NCBI RefSeq assembly: GCF_000151205.2
Contig: NC_016051.1
Coordinates: 248,001 to 312,000 of the forward strand
Origin: Thermococcus sp. AM4
GTDB taxonomy: Archaea > Methanobacteriota_B > Thermococci > Thermococcales > Thermococcaceae
Length of the DNA: 64,000 bases
Direction of reading: 5' to 3'
Shown here: one piece after another, positions 36,401 through 43,212 of the stretch
Numbering within the stretch: the stretch's first letter is position 1
Layout: each line of letters starts with the position of its first letter
The notes under the pieces: generated by a model
Told to the model about the DNA's origin: nothing
Seen by the model: only the letters and a program-made list of their open reading frames with translations
The model's database searches: none
Program-made: the position numbers and the translations under genes

Positions 36401-38055
36401 GTTTTGGGAGTCAGGTTGAGGATTAAGGGTGTTGTTCCGGCGTAGGCGCCGTTAATGTAGACTTTGGCTCCTGAGGGGTTGGAGGTTATTTTCAGCATTC
36501 CCGGCTCTTTTGAGAGCGTCACCTCAAGCTTCTCAGTTTTGCCCGGTTCGATAGTTACCGTTGTTTTGTAATCCCGGTAATCGTCCTTAGTGAGCTTTAC
36601 GGTGTAAGTTCCCGGCGTTAGGTCAAGGGTTAGCGGTGTTTTCCCTTTATAATCCCCATCAACGTAGACCTTCGCTCCAGAGGGATCTGAGGTAACTTCG
36701 AGCGTTCCCGTCCCCCACAGCGTTGTTACCTGAGCGTTCGTGTCGGTGATTACGGCGTTAGTGTCGTGTATTTCGGTGTCGCTTTCTTTCACCTCAGCGT
36801 CCGTTGATTCCACTTGAGCGTTTGTATTCTTAACTTGGGCGTTTGAATCTTGGCAAAAGTCACAGTTGGGCAGGTTTCCGTCCGGCGGGAGGCGGAGAAC
36901 CCAAACGTTATCCCAGCCAGCGCCGAGGCTATCAGTGTAGCCTGCCACAATAATGTCCCCGTTTGGAGCTATGGCAACAGCGGTAGCCCAATCCCAACCA
37001 TCCTCACCGTAGGTTTTCTGCCATTTAACATTACCATTCTTGTCCAAACGAAGAACCCAAACGTCAAAACTCCCAGCGCCGAAGCTTTTAGTCCAGCCAG
37101 CGACAATAATATCCCCGTTCTCTGCAACGGCAACTGCATGAGCCACATCACTCTCGCTCCCGCCGTATGTTTTCTGCCATTTCACATTACCATTCTCATC
37201 AAGCCTAAGAACCCAAACGTCTTTATTGCCAGCGCCGAAGCTTTTAGTTTCTCCAGCTACAATAATGTCCCCGTTTGGGGCAATGGCAATCGCGTAAGCC
37301 TCATCCCAATCACTCCCGCCGTAAGTCTTCTGCCATTTCACGTTACCATTAGCATCAAGCCTGAGAACCCAAACGTCTTCTCTACCAGCGCCGAAGCTGA
37401 AAGTGTAACCTGCCACAATAATGTCCCCGTTTGGGGCAACGGCAACCGCATTAGCCCACTCCAAATCGCTCCCGCCGTAGGTTTTTTGCCATTTCACGTT
37501 ACCATTCTCGTCTAGGCGAAGAACCCAAACGTCATAATAACCAGCGCCGAAGCTATCAGTGTAGCCTGCCACAATAATGTCCCCGTTTGGGGCAATGGCA
37601 ATCGCGTAAGCCTCATCCCAATCACTCCCGCCGTAAGTCTTCTGCCATTTCACGTTACCATTAGCATCAAGCCTGAGAACCCAAACGTCCCTACCACCAG
37701 CGCCGAAGCTTTCAGTTCTTCCAGCCACGATAATGTCCCCGTTTGGGGCAACGGCAACCGCATTAGCCCACTCCAAATCGCTCCCGCCGTAGGTTTTTTG
37801 CCATTTCACGTTACCATTCTCGTCCAAGCGAAGAACCCAAACGTCATAATAACCAGCGCCGAAGCTTTCAGTCCAGCCTGCCACAATAATGTCCCCGTTT
37901 GGAGCTAAGGCAACCGCAGTAGCTTCATCATGGTTAAAGCCGCCATAACTCTTAACCCACCACGGCCCGCCATCACTCGCTTTAACCACGGGAGAACTCA
38001 CTCCAAGGAGGGCCGTTAGGAGCAGAAGGATAAGAAACAGCGACCCCTTATTCAC
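33469..38055 (-). CDS. Surface receptor Ser/Thr kinase: SBBP propeller, three PEGA domains, TM, helical and CARDB-like parts, kinase
   Basis: 1528 aa. Signal peptide (1-26); seven propeller repeats (about 27-400); CDFC followed by six or so 7-residue repeats of DTNAxV type; three PEGA domains (about 445-655); Thr-rich stalk (about 660-700); one TM (about 704-724); a cytosolic TPR-like helical region (about 735-1065); a CARDB-like beta domain (about 1070-1165); kinase (about 1182-1440) with GEGGF, VALKIP, HRDLKPSN (Asp1295), DWG and the Ser/Thr-rich ESMSATTTTSFTPFY; the shared tail. It is the largest of the set and combines the outside of the 3342 protein with the inside of the 12338 protein. 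Start GTG with GGGTGGTG site. It follows the 38074 ATPase gene by 18 nt. Confidence 0.9.
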   Translation of the reverse strand: MNKGSLFLILLLLTALLGVSSPVVKASDGGPWWVKSYGGFNHDEATAVALAPNGDIIVAGWTESFGAGYYDVWVLRLDENGNVKWQKTYGGSDLEWANAVAVAPNGDIIVAGRTESFGAGGRDVWVLRLDANGNVKWQKTYGGSDWDEAYAIAIAPNGDIIVAGYTDSFGAGYYDVWVLRLDENGNVKWQKTYGGSDLEWANAVAVAPNGDIIVAGYTFSFGAGREDVWVLRLDANGNVKWQKTYGGSDWDEAYAIAIAPNGDIIVAGETKSFGAGNKDVWVLRLDENGNVKWQKTYGGSESDVAHAVAVAENGDIIVAGWTKSFGAGSFDVWVLRLDKNGNVKWQKTYGEDGWDWATAVAIAPNGDIIVAGYTDSLGAGWDNVWVLRLPPDGNLPNCDFCQDSNAQVKNTNAQVESTDAEVKESDTEIHDTNAVITDTNAQVTTLWGTGTLEVTSDPSGAKVYVDGDYKGKTPLTLDLTPGTYTVKLTKDDYRDYKTTVTIEPGKTEKLEVTLSKEPGMLKITSNPSGAKVYINGAYAGTTPLILNLTPKTYTIKLTKDDYEDYTTTITLSPGETKTISATLKPAYGYLSIESDPSGAEVYIDGSYAGETPITNYKLSPGEHEVKIKKNGYEEYTKTVTITAGKTTTLSASLVLLPPPTSSTTTTSGITATSSTTNPTTTTTTTPPAPSSETSPAQTSNSSGFNPLYIAAVIGLLLIGGVAAKTRGGKPKPQKPAPRENDLERLLTRAETLDPVEKAIALAEALPVARKTSPEKEAEIRANLTSTLDEAEELLLAMAGEKPEEALENLNRLKKALTGAGMEKRARRIEENLLLKLEKQLKEITAQIENLTARGMVEEAKGKYRKALRIANSHPSLKKELNNAVNSVISKFLEEGDALASSGQYDRAVSTYLKAMPLAELLGKEKEIKERIDRVKAQKELARDLEKLSELINKAKELIERRSYGEAVSVLNEAMVLAPALGRAEEVESLLDSLRTRMDNLVSQGDGALEENDLTRAQKLYTEALEIAQAIGEGEEAIRDRLSKLEEKRKLELLRESVRITVPEEMLHKAENEVSIIVTNKFSDPLSLTVDLSENTDYFELSEERVEFPRIRPGKTIGESVTVKPKFLGDFDFTMKVESEKGSLSHTFPVRVSRTARVSARTPTPLTSTPILNPVEALQELYSDFQYIGEGGFARVYKAKRKDGKVVALKIPKTLDPAIGRAFVREITNWLHLKHPNIVELYDVNVIPVPYLEMEYCEGSLAKLRKPLPVDEASLIVFNIAEGLKYAHSKKIVHRDLKPSNVLLKNGLPKISDWGLSKVLEESMSATTTTSFTPFYAAPEQIDKKYGHTDERTDIWQLGVIFYELVTGRLPFEGSLSQVMMGILRDDPVPPGQINPAAKEVEQIIMKMLAKRKEDRYQSVEELQRDLARVLNMTYSESLRKSKTLGDRRRAVYYLTELLLINLKTNNAGEAYKYASDLAFYVGGELRDEVQRLADQIRFRLEEGLEVPPELVEKAGIIIHRIRLGFGKP
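37261..37884 (-). repeat. Two near-identical 312-nt direct repeats (two propeller blades each)
   Basis: Units 37261-37572 and 37573-37884 align base for base without gaps and differ only at a few sites, mainly around the blade tips (for example near 37376 and 37688). Each encodes two blades of the propeller. Near-identity in such a repeat implies a recent duplication or ongoing gene conversion. Confidence 0.9.
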
Positions 38056-38073
38056 AGCACACCACCCGGCCTA

Positions 38074-39417
38074 CTACGGCACTTCAGGATAAGAGGTTTT
38101 CGGCTTCCTGATGATGTCCTCAAGATCGCTTAGGTCGTAAACCCCTGCCGGCTTCCTCCCCCTTATCCCCCTCGCCACGAGGTAGAGGTGGATTCTCTTT
38201 TTCGTCCCGAGAGCCTTTGCCTTCTCCCTCAACCACTCAAGCTCTCTCCTTGCTTCTTTTCCGCTCAGCGTCTCCCACTTGACCTCGAAGAGCGCTATAT
38301 CTTCCCTCCCAACCGCCACAACGTCTATCTCGAAGGAGTCCCTTCCCTTCTCCCTGCCCTTGAACCTGCCCCAGACCTTGCCTGTCGAGAGCACTTCGAA
38401 GGGAACCATCCTCGGAGCCAAGAGCTCCACGAGGGACTCGAACTTCCTGCCGATGTAGGAGTTGAACTCCCCCCGGTCGAACCTCAGTTCGCCGCGCTCA
38501 AGCTTCGAGTAGTTTCTCCAGAGGAAGCGGAACCAGAACTCGACGAGGCTCTGAACTATGTAGTACCGGTTCCTCCCCCTGCCGAAGGCGTCCTTCCTCT
38601 TGGTTACCAGCTCGTAGTCCCGCTCAAGCGAGTGCAGGTACTTGGTCAGGCTCGTGCTCTTGACTGAGAGGTGCGACGCTATCTCCCCGAGGGTGTGCTT
38701 CCCCTCGCTCATTGCCTGAAGGATGCTGAAGTAAGTCCTGTATTCCTTTCCTAACTCCTCCTTGAGCATCATCATTACCTCTGGGAACATTGGATATGGC
38801 TCCTCGAAGAAGAGCATTCTGATGAAGTCCTCAACCGGGAGGCGGAAGCGCTCAAGCGTCTCGTAGTACTTTGGCAGGCCGCCGAAGACAGACCACATCA
38901 CCACGGCGTCTTCGATGCCGTAGCCTAAATCCTTCATAATCTCTAAAACCGTCCCGAAGTCCAGTTCCCTGAGCTTTATTACGAAGTCGAACCTCCCGTA
39001 GAGGGGGCTTGAGTAGTCCTCGATGAGCTTCTTGCTCATGGCTATGAGTGAGCCGGTGACGACGAGCTTGGCCTCGCGGTATTTGTCGAGGAGCCTCTGG
39101 AGGTCGTAGAGGAAAGAGGGGTTCACCTTGAGAACGTTCTGGAGCTCGTCTATGAAGACCGTTTCTCCCTCTCTCAGGAGGAACTCCACTATCTCCTTCA
39201 TCGAGGTCAGCTCTGGAATGTAGCGCCTCTCCCTTACCTCCTCAATCCAGTCACGGCATATCAAGGCCTCGCTCTTCTCAGCCGGGACGAAGAGCGTTAT
39301 CGGGTTTAGGGCTTCCTCAACAAGCCTCGTTTTGCCCACCCGTCTCCTGCCTATGATCGCTATTCTCTTCGCCTTTCTCAGGAGTTCAATCTCGCGCTCC
39401 CTGTCGTAGAACCTCAT
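38074..39417 (-). CDS. Archaeal P-loop ATPase with winged helix and DUF234 nuclease-like C-terminus
   Basis: 447 aa. Walker A IIGRRRVGKT (about 21-30), Walker B TVFIDELQN (about 99-107), a sensor VVTGS, a winged helix (about 235-280, GEIASHLSVKSTSLTKYL), then a DUF234-type region with FEIDVVAVGREDIALFEVKWE-like nuclease residues (Asp, Glu, Lys). This family is widespread in archaea and is suspected to act in mobile-element or stress contexts. ATG lies just below a perfect palindrome and a TATA box, so expression is probably autoregulated. The receptor kinase gene follows within 18 nt and is likely co-transcribed. Confidence 0.85.
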   Translation of the reverse strand: MRFYDREREIELLRKAKRIAIIGRRRVGKTRLVEEALNPITLFVPAEKSEALICRDWIEEVRERRYIPELTSMKEIVEFLLREGETVFIDELQNVLKVNPSFLYDLQRLLDKYREAKLVVTGSLIAMSKKLIEDYSSPLYGRFDFVIKLRELDFGTVLEIMKDLGYGIEDAVVMWSVFGGLPKYYETLERFRLPVEDFIRMLFFEEPYPMFPEVMMMLKEELGKEYRTYFSILQAMSEGKHTLGEIASHLSVKSTSLTKYLHSLERDYELVTKRKDAFGRGRNRYYIVQSLVEFWFRFLWRNYSKLERGELRFDRGEFNSYIGRKFESLVELLAPRMVPFEVLSTGKVWGRFKGREKGRDSFEIDVVAVGREDIALFEVKWETLSGKEARRELEWLREKAKALGTKKRIHLYLVARGIRGRKPAGVYDLSDLEDIIRKPKTSYPEVP

Positions 39418-39428
39418 AGTTATACCCC

Positions 39429-39445
39429 ACAGGTATTATACCTGT
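39429..39445. promoter_or_regulatory. Perfect palindrome ACAGGTATTATACCTGT, probable operator
   Basis: 17 nt, symmetric around one base, 12 nt above the ATG of the 38074 ATPase. A further half site (CAGGTAT) follows at 39446-39452 and overlaps the minus-strand TATA (TTTTTATACC). A protein bound here would cover the transcription start, so repression is expected. Confidence 0.6.
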
Positions 39446-39494
39446 CAGGTATAAAAAGGTTTTGAGTTTCATGCACTTGCCGGTCAAGAACCGA

Positions 39495-39598
39495 CAAGGG
39501 TTTATAAACAGGTGGCGATCGTCATTCGGCAAGACTTTATAAACCCTTGCCGAACGGCGTTCCGCAAGGTATATAAACCACGGGGCGTACGTGATCTC
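39495..39598 (+). repeat. Three tandem 35-nt promoter-like repeats with a 14-bp inverted repeat
   Basis: Units begin with CAAG at 39495, 39530 and 39565, exactly 35 nt apart, and each carries a TATA element (TTTATAAA, TTTATAAA, TATATAA). The first two also form a perfect inverted repeat: CAAGGGTTTATAAA (39495-39508) against TTTATAAACCCTTG (39536-39549). The last TATA (39570-39576) is about 25 nt above ATG 39599, fitting a leaderless mRNA. Confidence 0.65.
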
Positions 39599-40807
39599 AT
39601 GGTTGATCTCGAAGAGTACAACCCCTGGTGGGTGCACGAGGAAGACCCCGACGTCGAGGAGTGGATAGACTTAGAGTACCGCTACGTCCCCTCGTGGATA
39701 AATGACCTCTCGCTCGAACCCTTCTCGGTGAACTTCCTCGTCGGGCCGAGAAGGGTCGGCAAAACCCTCGGGGTGAAGCTCCTCATAAAAGAGCTCCTCC
39801 GTGAGAGGGAGAACCCCTACGAAATCTTCTACTTCGACTGCACGATGCTCGACGACCAGAACGACTTATCAGAGGTCCTCAGGGAGTACCTGAAGCTCAG
39901 AGACGCCAAGGGGATAAAGGGCTCCCTCATATTCCTCGACGAGGTGACCTCGGTCAGGAACTGGTGGAAGGCGATAATAGACCTGATAAACAGAAAAAAG
40001 CTCATGAACGACGTCGTCACCGTTATGGGCTCCGTCTCCGTCAACCTCGACCGGGCGGTTGGCCGTTTCGCCGGCAGGAGGGGTAACGGGAGGATCCTTG
40101 AGGTAATGCCCCTCGGCTTCAGGGATTACTACAAGCTGGTTGCAGGCGTTGAGGACTACTTCGACGGGAAGGGCCGGGACGCCTTCGAAAGCTACCTCCA
40201 GACCGGCGGCTACGCCGCTTACCTGAACAGGAGAATCAGGAAGGGTGACATAGTCGGCTCGCTAAAGGCCGACCTGAGGAGCCTGGAGAAGGAGAAAGAC
40301 CCCGAGATAGCGAGGGAGATACTGGGGGCCATCATATCCAAGGCACCCAGCCCGCTCTCGTACCGCGAGATCGGTGAGGAAGCCGGAGTCAACAGGGACA
40401 CCGTGAGGAGCTACGTTTCCGTTCTTTCCGAGCTCAAAGTGCTCTTGGAAATTCCCTTCTCCCAGTGGGGAAGGGAAGTCGTCCCGAAGAAGAACAGGAA
40501 GTTCGCCATCAGGGACCCGCTGATGGCGAGGGCCTTCGCCGAGTGGAGCAGGGTTAGGATCGAGGACTCGGTGCTCTACGAGTGGGTCGTTCAGGAGCAC
40601 CTCTACCGGAAGTTCAGGGAGGTTTATTACTTCAGAACCGGCGAATACGAGATCGACGCCGTTGTTCCTGGGATGAGGGTCGAGGTGAAGTCCGGGAAAA
40701 AGAGCGGCAGGTATCCAAAGGACGTCATCGTGCTCGGCGGGAGAGACGTTCCCCGCTTCCTCTACGGCATAGATTACAGCCCCATCATCGAGTACGAGAA
40801 CGTTTAA
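39599..40807 (+). CDS. AAA_14/DUF4143-type P-loop ATPase
   Basis: 402 aa from ATG 39599, chosen because the best TATA box lies 25 nt above it; a frame open to 39512 runs through the promoter repeats. Walker A FLVGPRRVGKT (about 44-54), Walker B SLIFLDEVTS (about 104-113), a sensor TVMGS, a winged helix (REIGEEAGVNRDTVRSYV), and the DUF4143 C-terminus with DAVVPGMRVEVKSGKK, a PD-(D/E)xK-like ExK. Members occur in many archaea with unknown biological role. It is divergent from the related 38074 ATPase, with both promoters rich in repeats. Confidence 0.85.
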   Translation: MVDLEEYNPWWVHEEDPDVEEWIDLEYRYVPSWINDLSLEPFSVNFLVGPRRVGKTLGVKLLIKELLRERENPYEIFYFDCTMLDDQNDLSEVLREYLKLRDAKGIKGSLIFLDEVTSVRNWWKAIIDLINRKKLMNDVVTVMGSVSVNLDRAVGRFAGRRGNGRILEVMPLGFRDYYKLVAGVEDYFDGKGRDAFESYLQTGGYAAYLNRRIRKGDIVGSLKADLRSLEKEKDPEIAREILGAIISKAPSPLSYREIGEEAGVNRDTVRSYVSVLSELKVLLEIPFSQWGREVVPKKNRKFAIRDPLMARAFAEWSRVRIEDSVLYEWVVQEHLYRKFREVYYFRTGEYEIDAVVPGMRVEVKSGKKSGRYPKDVIVLGGRDVPRFLYGIDYSPIIEYENV

Positions 40808-40813
40808 GGGAAC

Positions 40814-41980
40814 TTATCTCGCGTGAATCTCCACTATGTCCCCATCTTCAAGCACGTGGTCGGCACCAACCCTCTGGCCGGGGAACTTGACGCTCTTGCC
40901 CCAGACCCTTGCATAGCGGAAGTTCTTGGCGAAGTCCTTGTGAATCCTCTCGGCCAGGTCCATAACGGTGGAGCCCTTCTTGAGGGCGACCGGCGGGTAA
41001 GCCGGCTCCTCGCCGGGGCTCTTGGTGAAGACGCGGATGATTCCGGCCAAATCGTAGAGCTCGTCCTTCAGCTTGTCGAGGTTTATGCCCTTCTTCGCCG
41101 ATATCGGGATTATCTTGAAGCGGTCGCCGTAGGCCTTGACGAGCCTCTCGTAGTTCTCCTTACTGCCGGGAGCGTCGCCCTTGTTGGCTATGATTATGGC
41201 CCTCCTCCAGACGAGGCTCTCATCTATGGCATCGGCGAACTCTTCAAGCGTTACGGGCTCCTTGACCGTTATCTCAGCCGAGTGTATGCGCTCCTCGCGG
41301 AGCATCTTCATAACTTCCTGAATGTCGCCCTTTATGTTCTCCTGGCCGTTGATGACGATTCCGCCCATCGCTGTTCTCTTGATTTCGACCCTCGGCTTCC
41401 TCTTGTTGACCTTTATTCCGGCCCTCTCGAACTCCCTCAAAAGAATCTCCATCTGCTTGACCGGGTCCTGGGAGAGGTCAACGACTATCGCTATGGCATC
41501 GGCGTTCCTTATGACGCTTAAAAGCTGTGGGCCCATTCCTTTACCCAGAGCGGCGCCCTCAACGAGGCCGGGAACCTCAACGAGCTGGATTTGAACGTCC
41601 TTGTGGTGCATCATTCCCGGAATCGGCTGAACGGTTGTGAAGGCGTAATCTGCAACGTCCGCATCGACGTTTGTTAAAGCCTTGAGGAGGGAGCTCTTGC
41701 CGACGTTTGGCAAGCCAGCTAAAACTATCTGCGCCGCGCCCTCTTTCCTGATGGCCATCGAGGGCCCGCCACCGCCCTTCCTCATCTGCCTCTGCTTCTC
41801 CAGTTCCTTCCTGAGCTCCGCTAACTTGCGCTTTATCTGGAGGCGGAGCTTTTCAGTCCCCTTGTGCTTTGGCACGGTAGCGTACATCTTTTCAAGGGCT
41901 CGAATCTTCTCGGGAATTGTCTTTGCGTTCCTGTATTCCTCCTCCGCGGCAAGGTACTCCGCTGTTACGTTCGTTGGCAT
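40814..41980 (-). CDS. DRG-family GTPase with TGS domain
   Basis: 388 aa from ATG 41980, which has GGAGGGG just above; longer frames are unsupported. A basic N-terminal helical region is followed by the Obg/DRG G domain: G1 GLPNVGKSS, G3 VEVPGLVEGA in place of DxxG context, G4 NKGD, with a DRG-type insertion, and a C-terminal TGS domain (VMDLAERIHKDFAKNFRYARVWG). DRG GTPases bind ribosomes and are conserved across archaea and eukaryotes. TATA at 42013-42022. Divergent from the Lrp gene. Confidence 0.95.
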   Translation of the reverse strand: MPTNVTAEYLAAEEEYRNAKTIPEKIRALEKMYATVPKHKGTEKLRLQIKRKLAELRKELEKQRQMRKGGGGPSMAIRKEGAAQIVLAGLPNVGKSSLLKALTNVDADVADYAFTTVQPIPGMMHHKDVQIQLVEVPGLVEGAALGKGMGPQLLSVIRNADAIAIVVDLSQDPVKQMEILLREFERAGIKVNKRKPRVEIKRTAMGGIVINGQENIKGDIQEVMKMLREERIHSAEITVKEPVTLEEFADAIDESLVWRRAIIIANKGDAPGSKENYERLVKAYGDRFKIIPISAKKGINLDKLKDELYDLAGIIRVFTKSPGEEPAYPPVALKKGSTVMDLAERIHKDFAKNFRYARVWGKSVKFPGQRVGADHVLEDGDIVEIHAR

Positions 41981-42012
41981 CCTACCCCTCCCGGGATTAT
42001 GGGAGGGGGCGG

Positions 42013-42022
42013 TTTTATAAAA
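42013..42022 (-). promoter_or_regulatory. TATA box of the DRG GTPase gene
   Basis: Minus-strand TTTTATAAAA, about 35 nt above ATG 41980. Back to back with the Lrp promoter 25 nt away, so one regulator could affect both. Confidence 0.5.
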
Positions 42023-42046
42023 GTATGGCCTTTCGATGATCGGCAA

Positions 42047-42056
42047 CTTTATATAG
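42047..42056 (+). promoter_or_regulatory. TATA box of the Lrp/AsnC gene
   Basis: CTTTATATAG, about 35 nt above ATG 42087. Lrp-type genes are often autoregulated and the tight divergent layout allows that here. Confidence 0.5.
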
Positions 42057-42086
42057 CCTTTCGAAAATTTTTTAGGGGTGGTCCCT

Positions 42087-42557
42087 ATGCGCGGCAGGAT
42101 GGATGAGATAGACCGGAAGATACTCATGATCCTGCAGAAGAACAGCCGGTCTTCCCTCAGGGAGATCTCCAAGGAGGTTGGCCTCGCGGAATCGACCGTT
42201 TACGAGAGGATCAAGAAGATGAGGGAGCGGGGGATAATCAGACGCTTTACGGTTCTTCTGAATCCCGAAGCGCTCGGCCTGGGGATGCTCGCCTTCGTTC
42301 TGATAAAGACGAAGGCCGGAATGTACGCCAAAGTTGCCGAAGAGCTCAGCAAGTACCCCAAGATAGTCGAGGTTTACGAAACGACCGGTGATTACGACAT
42401 GATAGTTAAAATAAGGGCCAAGGACAGCGATGAGCTCAACCGCTTCCTCGATGCGATAGGTGATATAGAGGGCGTTGAATCGACCCATACAATGGTCGTC
42501 CTCGAGGTTCACAAGGAGAGCAGCGAGCTGCCGATCGAGGAGTCCGCAACCTTTTAA
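42087..42557 (+). CDS. Lrp/AsnC-family transcriptional regulator
   Basis: 156 aa from ATG 42087 with GGGGTGG above it. N-terminal helix-turn-helix (IDRKILMILQKNSRSSLREI and LAESTVYERIKKM), then the RAM/ligand domain (about 70-145) with the GDYDMIVKI block. Family members bind amino acids or related metabolites and form octamers. The length is usual for the family. The target is unknown; the divergent DRG gene and its own promoter are likely. Confidence 0.95.
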   Translation: MRGRMDEIDRKILMILQKNSRSSLREISKEVGLAESTVYERIKKMRERGIIRRFTVLLNPEALGLGMLAFVLIKTKAGMYAKVAEELSKYPKIVEVYETTGDYDMIVKIRAKDSDELNRFLDAIGDIEGVESTHTMVVLEVHKESSELPIEESATF

Positions 42558-42608
42558 ACCGCTGACCGTAATCTATTCCGCCGACGGCGAGGGTACAATC
42601 CCTCGCAC

Positions 42609-42736
42609 GGGCTCGGTCAACCCGCCTCCGCGAGGTGGTCGGGTTCGATGAGCGGAGCGTGCTCACGCCGAGCCCACAGGGCCGGGAGCATCCACCCGCG
42701 TGAGCGGTGAACGCGGGCCTCTGTGCCCGGCCCACA
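42609..42736 (+). ncRNA. Two-hairpin archaeal H/ACA guide RNA
   Basis: Hairpin 1: lower stem GGGCTCGG (42609-42616) with CCGAGCCC (42668-42675), followed at once by ACA (42676-42678). Its upper stem CTCCGC/GCGGAG encloses GA and TGA placed as in a K-turn. Hairpin 2: GGGCCGGG (42679-42686) with CCCGGCCC (42726-42733), then ACA (42734-42736); upper stem CCCGCG/CGCGGG closed by the K-loop TGAGCGGTGAA. Upper stem to ACA is 16 nt in hairpin 2, as known archaeal H/ACA RNAs need. A TATA-like TTTTAAA at 42552-42558 would start the RNA near 42580, adding a small 5-prime hairpin (42587-42606). Such RNAs guide pseudouridine formation in rRNA with Cbf5, L7Ae, Nop10 and Gar1. Targets not resolved. Confidence 0.85.
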
Positions 42737-42879
42737 CTCAGGCCATCTTTCGAGAAATCCTCCGAGAATTGAAAACCTCTTCAGAAAACCGCTGCCTTTT
42801 CTCAATCCCTTTCATAAAAGCCCTTAACTCCGCAAGCCTTTTAAGGGTCATGAAGCAAAAATTTCATAGGGGTGAATAC

Positions 42880-43212
42880 ATGGCTGCAAGGGACGAGGTC
42901 TACGAGAAGCTTGAGGGCCTGCTGAAGAGCCTCGGTTTCAAAAAGACCGAACTCAGGGTGTACAGGCTTTTGCTTGAGAAGAAGAGGCCCATGAGGATCA
43001 CGGAGATACAGAGGGAGCTGGGCCTCAGCGAGCGCTCGGTCAGGGAACACGTCCTCAGCCTCTACCGGAAGGGGGTCCTCAAGAGAACCCTGATCGAACA
43101 GGGCTGGCTCGGGTACGTCTATACCGCCGCCTCTCCAAAAGAACTCATAGAGCGCATTAAGGAGGGCATAATGCAGCGGATAAACGAAATAGAGAAGGAG
43201 ATCTCAGACTAA
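42880..43212 (+). CDS. Winged-helix transcriptional regulator (TrmB/ArsR-like)
   Basis: 110 aa from ATG 42880 (GGGGTGA site). A helical start is followed by a winged helix (TEIQRELGLSERSVREHVLS, KGVLKRTLIEQ) and a long C-terminal helix suited to dimer formation. TATA CCTTTTAAGG at about 42837-42846; between it and the ATG an imperfect inverted repeat (ATGAA, then TTCAT) could be its own operator. Its stop overlaps the end of the convergent M28 peptidase gene by four bases. Confidence 0.85.
   Translation: MAARDEVYEKLEGLLKSLGFKKTELRVYRLLLEKKRPMRITEIQRELGLSERSVREHVLSLYRKGVLKRTLIEQGWLGYVYTAASPKELIERIKEGIMQRINEIEKEISD

Noticed and set aside
36850-37950. Regular DNA repeats that look at first like a CRISPR array or satellite.
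   Set aside because: The period is about 156 nt, in frame, and encodes propeller blades; spacers are not distinct.
42587-42606. Small hairpin GCGAGGG/CCCTCGC before the H/ACA RNA as a third H/ACA unit.
   Set aside because: No pocket, no K-turn and the following bases are ACG; treated as a possible 5-prime part only.
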